Assembly: GCF_002806995.1 (NCBI RefSeq)
Contig: NZ_NIHE01000005.1
Location: 1 to 64,000 of the forward strand
DNA from: Confluentibacter lentus
Lineage (GTDB): Bacteria; Bacteroidota; Bacteroidia; Flavobacteriales; Flavobacteriaceae
Length of the DNA: 64,000 nucleotides
Direction: 5' to 3'
Shown here piece by piece: positions 26,445 through 35,797 of this stretch; position 1 is the stretch's first letter; each line of letters opens with the position of its first letter. Under the pieces are notes generated by a model that worked only from the letters and a program-made list of their open reading frames with translations, made no database searches and was not told the origin of the DNA. Position numbers and translations under genes: made by a program.

Positions 26445-26506
26445 AATTGTTCGACGTTATTTTTTACATTAAAACAGAAAATTGAAATCAATTAATTCCT
26501 GTTTTA

Positions 26507-26514
26507 TATATTTG
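26507..26514 (+). promoter_or_regulatory. -7 box (TATATTTG) 5 bases before an ATG
   Basis: Perfect TAnnTTTG with only TTCCA between it and the start codon at 26520, which implies a leaderless or nearly leaderless mRNA. A TTG lies 22 bases upstream, a slightly long spacing. Confidence 0.6.
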
Positions 26515-26519
26515 TTCCA

Positions 26520-29500
26520 ATGAGGAATATTCTTTCTTTGATTTTTTTGCTAAACCTAGGAATAGGATTTGCTCAAATAACATTAACGCATAATGTTGGT
26601 AATATACCTATCGATACGGGGATGTTTTCTTGTGAGGATAGGGATGAAGGTTGGTCTAAAATTTTTAAGTTATCGGATTTTGGAATAAAACCAAATGAAC
26701 AATTTTTTATTAACTCTTTACAAGTTGCTTTAAGCGAGTCTAATACTGGCGCCCACTTACAATTTAGTGTTTACAGTATTGATGAAAATTTCCCTATTTT
26801 TTTTCATTCGCTGTATCCCAGATCTGCTTTGGGAACTCGTGGTTATGGGCAAGCACCGTTAATTAATGGCCCTCCAGAAATTATGAATGTGTATTTTGAA
26901 GAGCCCATTATTGTTCCAGCAGGTACAGAAAAAATATTAGTCACGGTACACAAAAGTGTCGATTTTTATAATCCCGAATCGGCTAGGGTTGTTGTTGCTG
27001 GAACAGCTGAAGATACTGGTGAATCTTGGTATAGCGGATGTGATGAAAATTATGGTTTAACAAGAGTGTCAGAACTTAATAACCCAGTACCTAATGCAAA
27101 TTTTTATATTAATGTAACTGGTGAAGCCATTGATATTACTAACTCAGGAGATTTATTAAGATTGTCTCATAACGTAGGTGACAATTTGTTAAGAACCAAC
27201 ATGTTTGGCTGCTCAAGTGCCATGTTTTATTGGGCAAGAGTTTTTGATTTGGATCAATTTAGAGTATTAGCCAATGAAGAATTAGTTATTAATTCCGGTC
27301 AGGTTGGTATAAGTGGTTCTGATGGTGGAACAAATATCAAATTTAATATTTACAAAATTGATGACAATTTTCCTGATTCATTTTCAGAATCTAATTTAAT
27401 AGGAACTAGCAAATATGTTAGGGTGCCTTATATTAGCGAATATGATCCGCAAATAATAAATATCACGTTTGACGATCCTATTGTTATAAAACCAGCAGTT
27501 GATAAAATTTTAGTTGAGGTTGTTCATGATATAGTATGGGCTAGTGGCGTCATGTTTATTGCTGGTACAGAAGTGGATACAGACTTTTCATGGTATAAAG
27601 GTTGTGGAACGAAAGATTACTATGATGATTATTGTAATATGAAATATATTACCACAGAAGAACTAGGGCGTCCGAACAGCAAATTTTATATTAATTTAAC
27701 AGGTAATAAGAATATAGTAGCGGAAAGTAAATTTGAAATATATACGACAAGTATTTGTTCAGAGTTTTTAAAGGAGTTTAGGGTAGAGAAAAAAGAAAAT
27801 GTCGCTTCTATAGTTTGGAATTTTGGAGATCCGGCCTCTGGAGCAGATAATATCTCGACAGATATATCCCCTTTTCATGATTTTTCAGGAAATGGTACCT
27901 ATACTGTTACAGCTAGGGTTACAGGTAATGATGGGAGTGTTGAGAATTTAACCCAAACTATTGATGTTAAAGAGCCTCCAACTGCCTACGGAATTAATAA
28001 TATTTATGCTTGTGAAGACATTTTTAACTCTGATATTTCAACATCTTTTGATGTGTCTGCTATAGAACAGCAAGTTCTAGGTGGGCAAGTAAACAAACAA
28101 GTTACTTATATTGATGGATCAGGCAATCAATACTATACATTGCCGAATCCATTTACAAACACAATTAAGAATAGGGAAACCATAACGGTTAGAGTTGCTT
28201 ATGATGATAACTCGTGTTGTTATTCTGAAACTACTTTCGATTTAATAGTTAATTCAAATAACCTTAATATTGATAATGTAGATGATTTATATGTTTGTGA
28301 TAATGATTCTGATGGTTTTACAGTTTTTGATTTAACCCAAACCGAATCTGAAATTAAAAATGGAAACTCAGACTTGGTTGTTGAATTTTATCATCAAGAT
28401 GGTGAATTAATCAATTCACTAAATACTGTAAATAGAGTTGTCAATCAAGAGACTGTAACAGGAAAAGTAACTAATATTAATACTAATTGTTCTAATGAGA
28501 TTACTTTTAATTTAATAGTAATTCCACTACCAATAGCAAATACATTTAACGAAATAATTGGCTGCGACGACAACAACGATGGTATTTCAGAATATTTTGA
28601 TACTTCAAATATTGAATCTCAAGTTTTAGGCAATCAAACAGGTTTGCAAGTCTCTTATTTTGATGTCAACGGAAATCCATTACCAAGTCCACTGCCAAAT
28701 CCTTATACCAATACAGTTTCTAATGAGGAATTAATTACAGTACGAGTTATAAATCCAATAACGACTTGCTTTTCCGAAACTTCGGTAACTTTAAGAACGG
28801 CGTCTCAACCACAAATAAACCAACCTCAAACACTTTATGCCTGTGATTTAGGAAATGGTTTTGCAAATTTTAATACAACACATATTGAAAACGAAATCAT
28901 AGGAAATCAAAACGGATTAAAAATCACCTATTTTGATGCAGGAAACAATCAATTGCCAAGTCCTTTGCCTTCAACGTTTCAAAATACCCAACCTTGGTCA
29001 CAAATCATTTATGTTAGGGTAGAAAATGAGCTTAATAGTTTATGCTTTTCTGAGACCAGTTTTAATTTGATTGTAAACCCATTACCATTAGTTTCTATGG
29101 AGGATTCTTATTTTTTATGCAATTTAGAGCCATCATTAAGCGTAAGTGTTGAAAGTAATTTTGATACTTATAATTGGAAATATCAAGATGGCACAATTAT
29201 TTCAAGTTCCTACCAAGCTGATTTGATTAATGCCGGAAATTACACCCTTACGGTTGGACAAAACAATAATGACATTTATTGTGAAAATAGTTTTGACTTT
29301 AAGTTGATTCGTTCTGAGCTTCCAAGTATCGTTAACGTGGAATTCAAAGAGCTATCTGATGATAATTATATAAAAATAAATGCTTCGGGAGATGGTGATT
29401 TTGAATATTCGATTGATGGCATTAATTATCAAAACAGTAATTTATTCAACAATGTTTCAGGGGGAATTTACATAGTTTCTGTTAAAGATAAATTAGGATG

Positions 29501-29786
29501 TGGTGAAGATTTTGAAGAGGTTGTTATTATAGATTATCCTAAATATTTCACTCCAAACGGAGATGGCGTAAATGATACTTGGCAAATAAAAGGAATAACA
29601 GATTATCCAAATGCTGAAATATTTATACATGACCGGTATGGCAAACTTTTAAAGCAAATTTCCGCAAAAGATGAGGGATGGGATGGTACTTTTAGAGGCC
29701 AAAAGTTGACTGCTACCGATTACTGGTTTACGGTTAAGCTAAATGATAACAATACGTTTACCGGACATTTTGCTTTGAAACGTTAA
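26520..29786 (+). CDS. Large modular T9SS cargo with gliding-motility-type (type B) C-terminal sorting domain
   Basis: Predicted cell-surface or secreted adhesin-like protein of 1088 residues. A signal peptide ends near residue 18 (GFAQ). Two homologous modules of about 195 residues follow (about 20-205 and 213-395, each opening with L.HNVG and closing FYIN.TG). Then come a PKD-like domain (about 425-485, containing WNFGDPASG) and four modules of about 90-100 residues (about 490-860), each with a Y.C.D start, an I...VLG.Q segment, a PLPNP-type turn and a C.SET.F end. The C-terminus, YFTPNGDGVNDTWQI...HFALKR, is a CHU_C/type B sorting domain. Function is unknown beyond export by T9SS. Confidence 0.88.
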   Translation: MRNILSLIFLLNLGIGFAQITLTHNVGNIPIDTGMFSCEDRDEGWSKIFKLSDFGIKPNEQFFINSLQVALSESNTGAHLQFSVYSIDENFPIFFHSLYPRSALGTRGYGQAPLINGPPEIMNVYFEEPIIVPAGTEKILVTVHKSVDFYNPESARVVVAGTAEDTGESWYSGCDENYGLTRVSELNNPVPNANFYINVTGEAIDITNSGDLLRLSHNVGDNLLRTNMFGCSSAMFYWARVFDLDQFRVLANEELVINSGQVGISGSDGGTNIKFNIYKIDDNFPDSFSESNLIGTSKYVRVPYISEYDPQIINITFDDPIVIKPAVDKILVEVVHDIVWASGVMFIAGTEVDTDFSWYKGCGTKDYYDDYCNMKYITTEELGRPNSKFYINLTGNKNIVAESKFEIYTTSICSEFLKEFRVEKKENVASIVWNFGDPASGADNISTDISPFHDFSGNGTYTVTARVTGNDGSVENLTQTIDVKEPPTAYGINNIYACEDIFNSDISTSFDVSAIEQQVLGGQVNKQVTYIDGSGNQYYTLPNPFTNTIKNRETITVRVAYDDNSCCYSETTFDLIVNSNNLNIDNVDDLYVCDNDSDGFTVFDLTQTESEIKNGNSDLVVEFYHQDGELINSLNTVNRVVNQETVTGKVTNINTNCSNEITFNLIVIPLPIANTFNEIIGCDDNNDGISEYFDTSNIESQVLGNQTGLQVSYFDVNGNPLPSPLPNPYTNTVSNEELITVRVINPITTCFSETSVTLRTASQPQINQPQTLYACDLGNGFANFNTTHIENEIIGNQNGLKITYFDAGNNQLPSPLPSTFQNTQPWSQIIYVRVENELNSLCFSETSFNLIVNPLPLVSMEDSYFLCNLEPSLSVSVESNFDTYNWKYQDGTIISSSYQADLINAGNYTLTVGQNNNDIYCENSFDFKLIRSELPSIVNVEFKELSDDNYIKINASGDGDFEYSIDGINYQNSNLFNNVSGGIYIVSVKDKLGCGEDFEEVVIIDYPKYFTPNGDGVNDTWQIKGITDYPNAEIFIHDRYGKLLKQISAKDEGWDGTFRGQKLTATDYWFTVKLNDNNTFTGHFALKR

Positions 29787-29788
29787 TT

Positions 29789-30184
29789 TCAATTATTCTC
29801 AATATCACTGATATGATGTTCCAAAGCCTTTACGGATATCTGTATTTCTTTAATAAGCAATGCCAAAGATACAATCAATAATACTAAGGCGGCACCAAAT
29901 ACCCAAACCGCAATGGTTTGTTGTTGTACATAAATAAGAAACATAGTTAATACACATAACAACAAACTGCTAATACCATAAATTTGCATAGCGCGTGTTA
30001 GGTACAATCGTTTCTTTATATTCTCTATCTGCTTTATAAGTTGTTTGTCTTTTTTCTCAAGGTATTTGTCATGCAAACTTCTTACTACGGCAGCATAAGC
30101 CAAAAATCGGTTGGTGTAGGCGAGCATGATTAATGTAATGGCTGAAAATAAAACAGCAGGAGTGGTAAGCGTGAGTTCTTCCAT
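29789..30184 (-). CDS. DUF2721-type membrane protein
   Basis: A 131-residue protein with an N-terminal membrane segment (about 8-28), a charged helical middle (about 35-60, rich in Lys and Arg) and two further membrane helices (about 65-87 and 90-112). The pattern, including TNRFLAYAAVVRSLH, is that of the DUF2721 family, which has no known role. It converges on the T9SS cargo gene with a 2-base gap and no terminator between them. Confidence 0.75.
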   Translation of the reverse strand: MEELTLTTPAVLFSAITLIMLAYTNRFLAYAAVVRSLHDKYLEKKDKQLIKQIENIKKRLYLTRAMQIYGISSLLLCVLTMFLIYVQQQTIAVWVFGAALVLLIVSLALLIKEIQISVKALEHHISDIENN

Positions 30185-30264
30185 GTACGTTTAAGTTTCC
30201 TATAAAGTTAAAGAACTTTTTAAACTAAGAGATTTATTAGATAAAAAATTTTAAATCAAAATTA

Positions 30265-30293
30265 TTGCCATTTTAAAACTTTTCCTACTTTAG
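30265..30293 (+). promoter_or_regulatory. Promoter-like TTG-N18-TACTTTAG just before an ATG
   Basis: TTG at 30265-30267 and TACTTTAG at 30286-30293, one mismatch from TAnnTTTG, only 4 bases before the start codon at 30298; suggests a leaderless mRNA. Confidence 0.45.
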
Positions 30294-30297
30294 AAGC

Positions 30298-31572
30298 ATG
30301 CAAGAAGATTTTTTACATTATCTCTGGAAACATAAAAAAATAGATGTTTCCAATATTAAAACCACAGATAACGAAATTATTAATCTACATTCTGTTGGGC
30401 AACATAATTTTAACGCTGGGCCTGATTTTTTTAATGCCCAATTAGAAATTGATAATCAGCTTTGGGCTGGTAATGTAGAGGTTCATATAAAATCATCCGA
30501 TTGGTTTTTGCACAATCACGAATTGGATAAAGCGTATGATAATGTGATTTTGCATGTGGTCTGGGAGCATGATACCGATATATTCCGAAGAAATAATACA
30601 AAGATTCCAACTTTAGAATTAAAAAACTACTTATCTAAATCAGCCTTGAATAATTATGAAAAATTATTCTCCAAATCTGGTAAATGGATTAATTGCGAAT
30701 ATGATTTTTCAAGCATCAACGATTTTGATATTTTCAATTGGCTAGAACGTTTGTATTTGGAACGTTTAGAACGAAAATCAGAACACATTAATGCTTTGTT
30801 ACTAGCTTCAAAAAACGATTGGGAAGCTGTTTTGTTTAAAATGCTTCTCAAAAATTTTGGGCTAAAGGTAAATGGCGATGCGTTTTTAAGTTTGGCAAAT
30901 AGCGTAGATTTCTCAATTATTAGAAAGACGCTAACTAATAATACCACTTTAGAAGCCTTACTATTTGGACAAGCAGCATTATTGGAGCAAGAAATAGAAG
31001 AACCTTATTATTTAGAGTTGGCAAAAGAATATGAATTTTTAAAACAAAAATTTTTACTGTATAATAAGAATGTCATGCCCATCCAGTTTTTTAGGTTGCG
31101 TCCACCCAATTTCCCGACCATTAGACTATCGCAATTAGCAACATTATACCATCAAAATAAAAACTTATTTTCAAAAATTATAGAAATAAATACTTTAGAT
31201 GATTTCTATGATTTGTTTTCTGTACCAACATCATCTTTTTGGGAATCGCATTATACCTTTGGGAAATCTTCAAAAAAATCAAGGAAAGTGCTAACCAAGG
31301 GATTTGTCGATTTGTTATTAATAAATACAATTATACCTTTAAAATTTAGCTATGCGAAATTTCAAGGCATTCATACTGAAGATTCCATAATAAGTTTGAT
31401 CGAGTCTATTGCTTCAGAAAAGAACAACATTATAGAAAAATTCAATTCATTAAAATTAGTATCAAGGTCTGCATTACAATCCCAAGGATTGCTTCAGCTT
31501 AAAAACGATTATTGTAATAAAAATAAGTGTTTACAATGTGCCATAGGAAATTCTCTTTTACATAGTAATTGA
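30298..31572 (+). CDS. DUF2851 family protein
   Basis: A 424-residue cytoplasmic-looking protein. The N-terminus (EDFLHYLWKHKKID...HNFNAGPDFFNAQLEI...WAGNVEVHIKSSDWFLHNH) is the hallmark of DUF2851, widespread in Bacteroidota. The C-terminus has a cysteine cluster, CNKNKCLQCAIG, which could bind a metal. It has no signal peptide or membrane helix. A PspC-family gene follows after 12 bases, probably in the same operon. Function unknown. Confidence 0.85.
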   Translation: MQEDFLHYLWKHKKIDVSNIKTTDNEIINLHSVGQHNFNAGPDFFNAQLEIDNQLWAGNVEVHIKSSDWFLHNHELDKAYDNVILHVVWEHDTDIFRRNNTKIPTLELKNYLSKSALNNYEKLFSKSGKWINCEYDFSSINDFDIFNWLERLYLERLERKSEHINALLLASKNDWEAVLFKMLLKNFGLKVNGDAFLSLANSVDFSIIRKTLTNNTTLEALLFGQAALLEQEIEEPYYLELAKEYEFLKQKFLLYNKNVMPIQFFRLRPPNFPTIRLSQLATLYHQNKNLFSKIIEINTLDDFYDLFSVPTSSFWESHYTFGKSSKKSRKVLTKGFVDLLLINTIIPLKFSYAKFQGIHTEDSIISLIESIASEKNNIIEKFNSLKLVSRSALQSQGLLQLKNDYCNKNKCLQCAIGNSLLHSN

Positions 31573-31584
31573 TTAAATTGCAGC

Positions 31585-31812
31585 ATGAATATATTTTATA
31601 AAGTCTTATTATATTTTCAAAAACATGGGTATTATGTTTGCCAACGTATTGCCGATAGATTGGGTATTCGCGCCAAAGTTGTTAGAACGTCGTTTATGTA
31701 TTTAACGTTTGTAACTGTAGGTTTTGGTTTTGCATTGTACTTGTTTTTGGCTTTTTGGATGCGTATTAAAGATTTGCTTTACACTAAACGATCTTCGGTT
31801 TTTGATTTATAG
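31585..31812 (+). CDS. PspC domain-containing small membrane protein
   Basis: A 75-residue protein with a PspC-like N-terminal half (YYVCQRIADRLGIRAKVVRTSFMYLTFV) and one or two membrane segments (about 35-60), followed by a short basic tail. PspC proteins respond to inner-membrane stress in other bacteria; here the rest of a Psp system is not nearby, so that role is inference. It is 12 bases downstream of the DUF2851 gene. Confidence 0.8.
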   Translation: MNIFYKVLLYFQKHGYYVCQRIADRLGIRAKVVRTSFMYLTFVTVGFGFALYLFLAFWMRIKDLLYTKRSSVFDL

Positions 31813-31966
31813 TTTTTTAAATTATAAAAATTAAAGCTTCAGAAGTAAAAATGCATTAATGGTTTTGTATTTTTATCAGCAGAAGTTTTAAAAAGCCATT
31901 TTTTTTTAGCATCTTGCTTACTTCTAGTAATTATTTTTCAATAAATCTAACCAACATAGAATTCTT

Positions 31967-33643
31967 ATGAAGAAATATCTTCCTTCAATTTTCACTTTAT
32001 TACCATTTTTAGCAATTGCACAAGACGTTACAGAAAAAGGACTTGATGAAAAAGTAAATGATGCTTTCATGCCTTTTGCTACTTGGTGGGAAGGTTTTAT
32101 CTTGACTAAAGTTCCTATTGGGGAGTATCAAATTCCATTTGTGGTGCTTCTTTTGGTTTTAGGAGCGTCTTTTTTCACCATCTATTTTAAGTTTCCTAGT
32201 ATTACTAAATTCTGGACAGCTATCAGTACCGTAAGGGGTAAGTATGTTGATATTGAAAAGCATGGCGTTGATAAGCTTTATAACAATGATGAAGCCTTGG
32301 CGGTTGAAGATATTCCGCATACTATAAGAGACGAAAGCGCTCATGGAGAAGTATCCCATTTTCAGGCATTGGCAACAGCTGTTTCTGGAACTGTTGGCCT
32401 TGGGAATATTGCTGGGGTTGCAGTAGCAATAGGCCTAGGTGGGCCAGGAGCCACGTTTTGGATGATTGTTTGTGGTTTATTAGGGATGTCAACCAAATTT
32501 GTGGAATGTACCTTAGGCGTAAAATATAGGGATATAGGGAAAGATGGTACTGTGTACGGTGGCCCCATGTACTATTTATCTAAAGGGATGAAAGAAATTG
32601 GTTTTGGTAAACTTGGTAAAGTATTAGGGATTCTATTTGCTGTGCTTTGCGTAGGGGCATCTTTTGGTGGTGGTAATGCATTTCAATCCAATCAGGCTGC
32701 TGTTCAAATAAGTACTTTATTAAATTTACAAGGAGGGGCCACTGGTGTTATTATAGGCATTGCTCTAGCCATTTTTGTTGGTATAGTAATTATAGGTGGT
32801 ATAAAACGTATTGCTAAAATCACTGAGAAAATTGTGCCTTTTATGGCAGGACTTTACATTTTAGCTTCTTTGGTTATCATATTTGCTAATTTTAGTGATA
32901 TAGGATTGGCATTTTCATTAATTATTAATGGAGCATTTTCACCTATGGCTGGTCTTGGTGGAGTGGTTGGCATAATCATTGTCGGATTTCAAAGAGCCGC
33001 TTTTTCTAACGAAGCGGGAGCAGGTTCAGCTGCTATTGCACACTCTGCGGTACGTACACAATATCCAGCTTCCGAAGGTGTTGTAGCTCTTTTAGAACCA
33101 TTTATTGATACCGTTGTTATTTGTACCATGACTGCTTTGGTTATTATTTTCTTTAATATTAATGGTACAGACCCGCAAGCAGTATTCGATTATACGGCAC
33201 AACATGGAAGTAGCGTGATTTTAAAATCAACCGGACTGCCCATTAGCGGAGTCGATTTAACCTCTTTGGCATTTGATTCGGTCATTCCTCACTTTTCCTA
33301 TGTATTAACCATTGCTATTGTCTTGTTTGCTTTATCAACCATGATTTCTTGGTCATATTATGGCTTACAATCATGGAAATATTTATTTGGAAGAGGAAAA
33401 AAAGCGGACTTGGTTTATAAAATATTATTCTTATTCTTTGTAGTTATTGGAGCGGCAGCAACTTTAGATGCCGTTATCAAATTCTCTGATGCCATGATTT
33501 TGGCATTGGTATTCCCAAATATGATAGGATTATTTTTCTTATTTCCTAAAGTGAAACAAGAAATGAAACGGTATTTGGATGCCATCATGATTAAAAAAGA
33601 AGCCATTCAAGACGGCGCAGAGGATATTACAAAACACATGTAA
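31967..33643 (+). CDS. Alanine/sodium symporter (AGCS family)
   Basis: Inner-membrane Na+- or H+-coupled amino-acid importer, most likely for alanine or glycine. The family signature is clear: GTVGLGNIAGVAVAIGLGGPGATFWM (about 143-168), KFVECTLGVKYR, and GFQRAAFSNEAGAGSAAIAHSA (about 341-362). There are about 11 membrane helices over 558 residues. An extra cleavable-looking signal peptide (MKKYLPSIF...LAIAQ, about 1-18) precedes the first helix. The HHH gene follows after 18 bases. A 154-bp spacer with an 8-bp inverted repeat (31841-31848 with 31918-31925) separates it from the PspC gene. Confidence 0.92.
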   Translation: MKKYLPSIFTLLPFLAIAQDVTEKGLDEKVNDAFMPFATWWEGFILTKVPIGEYQIPFVVLLLVLGASFFTIYFKFPSITKFWTAISTVRGKYVDIEKHGVDKLYNNDEALAVEDIPHTIRDESAHGEVSHFQALATAVSGTVGLGNIAGVAVAIGLGGPGATFWMIVCGLLGMSTKFVECTLGVKYRDIGKDGTVYGGPMYYLSKGMKEIGFGKLGKVLGILFAVLCVGASFGGGNAFQSNQAAVQISTLLNLQGGATGVIIGIALAIFVGIVIIGGIKRIAKITEKIVPFMAGLYILASLVIIFANFSDIGLAFSLIINGAFSPMAGLGGVVGIIIVGFQRAAFSNEAGAGSAAIAHSAVRTQYPASEGVVALLEPFIDTVVICTMTALVIIFFNINGTDPQAVFDYTAQHGSSVILKSTGLPISGVDLTSLAFDSVIPHFSYVLTIAIVLFALSTMISWSYYGLQSWKYLFGRGKKADLVYKILFLFFVVIGAAATLDAVIKFSDAMILALVFPNMIGLFFLFPKVKQEMKRYLDAIMIKKEAIQDGAEDITKHM

Positions 33644-33661
33644 TTTTTTAAAAGAGTTTAT

Positions 33662-34525
33662 ATGAAATCCCATTTTACGTTTTCTAAAAGTCAGCGCAAT
33701 GGGATTTTTTTATTGATAGTCCTTATCATTGTTTTTCAATGTATTTATTTTTTTATTGATGTTTCACCCGAAAAAATTAATGTCAACCAAGCATTATTAG
33801 AATCCTACAATAAAGAAATAGATTCATTACGCATGGCAGAATTGGAAGCTAGAAAACCAACCACCTATCCGTTTAATCCCAATTATATAACAGATTATAA
33901 AGGCGCTTCTTTAGGAATGACTAATGAAGAAATTGACAGGTTGTTGGCTTTTAAAAAGCAAAATCAATGGATTAATTCGGCAAAACAATTTCAGGAAGTT
34001 ACCAAAATTTCAGATTCACTTTTAAATACCATATCACCCTATTTTAAATTTCCAGATTGGGTAGAGAATCCAGTTTCCAAACCCATTTCAACGTATAATA
34101 ATAGTCCAAAAACCTTGGCTCAAAAGCAAGATTTAAATACAGCTACTGCGCAACAACTTCAAAAAGTGTATGGTGTGGGCGACGCTTTATCCCAACGCAT
34201 CATTAAATACAGGAATAAATTTAAAGGTGGTTTTATTGCCGATATTCAACTTCAAGAAGTGTATGGTTTAACACCAGAGGTTATTGAAAACATCACAAAA
34301 GAATTCACGGTAAAAACACCTAGACCGATTGTTAAAATTAATTTAAATCAAGCAACTTCAGAGGAGCTTGTCACCATCCCATATCTAGATTATGATTTGG
34401 TTCATAACATCATAGAACAAAGACAATTAAGGGACGGATTTAAGGCAATTGAGGAATTAACAAAAGTTAAGGATTTTCCAATCGATAAATTAGATATAAT
34501 TAAATTATATTTGTCGCTTCATTGA
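33662..34525 (+). CDS. Helix-hairpin-helix (ComEA-like) membrane-anchored protein
   Basis: A 287-residue protein with an N-terminal membrane anchor (about 14-32) and repeated helix-hairpin-helix units: one in DLNTATAQQLQKVYGVGDALSQRIIKYRNKFKGG (about 159-192) and one in KINLNQATSEELVTIPYLDYDLVHNIIEQRQ (about 224-254). A degenerate third precedes them. Such domains bind DNA non-specifically; ComEA is the competence receptor, but no other com gene is here, so DNA uptake is only a possibility. Confidence 0.82.
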   Translation: MKSHFTFSKSQRNGIFLLIVLIIVFQCIYFFIDVSPEKINVNQALLESYNKEIDSLRMAELEARKPTTYPFNPNYITDYKGASLGMTNEEIDRLLAFKKQNQWINSAKQFQEVTKISDSLLNTISPYFKFPDWVENPVSKPISTYNNSPKTLAQKQDLNTATAQQLQKVYGVGDALSQRIIKYRNKFKGGFIADIQLQEVYGLTPEVIENITKEFTVKTPRPIVKINLNQATSEELVTIPYLDYDLVHNIIEQRQLRDGFKAIEELTKVKDFPIDKLDIIKLYLSLH

Positions 34526-34546
34526 AAAAGAAAAAGAAAAACAAAA

Positions 34547-35713
34547 ATGAATAATATGTACTTCACTGAAGAACATCATCTTTTTAGAAAAAGTCTTCAA
34601 GATTTTTTAAAAAAAGAAGTCGTTCAAAATGTAGATAAATGGGAACAAACAGGTGTCATTGATAAGGATATCTGGAAAAAATTTGGCGACATGGGCTTTT
34701 TGGGAATCAATTACCCAGAAGCTTATGGCGGATTAAATCTAGATCTTTTCTACACCGTTATTCTTCTAGAAGAACTTCAAAAAGTAAACTCTGGAGGTTT
34801 TGCAGCTGCTATTTGGGCGCATGTGTATTTAGCCATGACGCATTTAAATGCCGAAGGCAGTGAAGCTATTAAACAAACCTATTTAGCCCCAAGTATTACA
34901 GGTGATAAAGTTGGTTGCCTTTGCATTACCGAACCTTTTGGAGGAAGTGATGTAGCGGGTTTAAGAACAACCGCCGTTAAAGAAGGCGACTTTTATATCA
35001 TTAATGGGTCTAAAACCTTTATTACTAACGGTGTTTATAGCGATTATTTAATTGTTACGGCAAAAACAAAACCAGAAGCAGGCAATAAAGGCATCAGTAT
35101 TTTTGTTATTGATAGGGAAACACCAGGTATAACTTCAACCAAATTGAATAAACTTGGTTGGCGAGCGTCCGATACCGGAGAGATTGCCTTTAATAACGTC
35201 AAGATTTCTGCGAGCAATTTATTGGGTGAAGAAAACGACGGTTTTGGTTATATACTACAACATTTTGCTTTAGAAAGATTGGTTATGGGTATCAATGCCC
35301 ATGCCCGTGCGGAATACGCTTTAGAATATACCTTAAATTATATGTCACAACGCGAAGCTTTCGGAAAGTCAATCGATAAATTTCAGGCTTTAAGACATAC
35401 GTTGGTAGATATATATACCGATATGGAAATCTGTAAAGAATTCAATTATTCGGTGGCTTACAGATTGAATAAAGGCGAATACGTTGTGAAACAAGCCACA
35501 ATGTCTAAATTAAAGTCCACTAAAATGGCCGATGAGGTTATTTACCAATGCCTTCAATTTTTAGGTGGTTACGGCTATATGGAAGATTATCCGTTGGCAA
35601 GACTATTTAGAGACAGTAGGTTAGGACCTATTGGTGGAGGCACTTCAGAAATTCTTAGGGAAATATTAGCTAAAATTATTATAGATAAAAAGGATTATAA
35701 ACCAGTAGTATAA
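34547..35713 (+). CDS. Acyl-CoA dehydrogenase, long-chain/isovaleryl type
   Basis: FAD-dependent acyl-CoA dehydrogenase of 388 residues; CITEPFGGSD (about 126-135) and TFITNGVYSD are the FAD-binding segments. The C-terminal position that holds the catalytic Glu in short-chain enzymes is Gly364 here (GGGTSEI), while Glu243 sits in ALERLV on helix G. That is the arrangement of isovaleryl-CoA and long-chain dehydrogenases. Two start ATGs, 34547 and 34556, are equally possible. Its mechanism class therefore differs from the enzyme at 2681-3823. Substrate is inferred only. Confidence 0.92.
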   Translation: MNNMYFTEEHHLFRKSLQDFLKKEVVQNVDKWEQTGVIDKDIWKKFGDMGFLGINYPEAYGGLNLDLFYTVILLEELQKVNSGGFAAAIWAHVYLAMTHLNAEGSEAIKQTYLAPSITGDKVGCLCITEPFGGSDVAGLRTTAVKEGDFYIINGSKTFITNGVYSDYLIVTAKTKPEAGNKGISIFVIDRETPGITSTKLNKLGWRASDTGEIAFNNVKISASNLLGEENDGFGYILQHFALERLVMGINAHARAEYALEYTLNYMSQREAFGKSIDKFQALRHTLVDIYTDMEICKEFNYSVAYRLNKGEYVVKQATMSKLKSTKMADEVIYQCLQFLGGYGYMEDYPLARLFRDSRLGPIGGGTSEILREILAKIIIDKKDYKPVV

Positions 35714-35752
35714 AAAATTCAGAATTTTGAATTCAGAATTCAGAATTAATTA

Positions 35753-35760
35753 TATATTTG
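35753..35760 (+). promoter_or_regulatory. -7 box (TATATTTG) upstream of rpsU
   Basis: Perfect TAnnTTTG, 37 bases before the rpsU start; transcription would begin around 35765. A run of GAATTCA-type short repeats lies just upstream (35716-35746). Confidence 0.7.
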
Positions 35761-35781
35761 CACTCTGAAATTCTAAAAGAG

Positions 35782-35787
35782 AGGAGG
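35782..35787 (+). promoter_or_regulatory. Strong Shine-Dalgarno sequence (AGGAGG) of rpsU
   Basis: AGGAGG with 10 bases to the ATG, inside GAGAGGAGGTT. Other leaders in this window are AT-rich and lack it. In Bacteroidota, bS21 helps hide the anti-Shine-Dalgarno end of 16S rRNA, so such a site in its own mRNA fits autoregulation. Confidence 0.85.
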
Positions 35788-35797
35788 TTAAGACACT

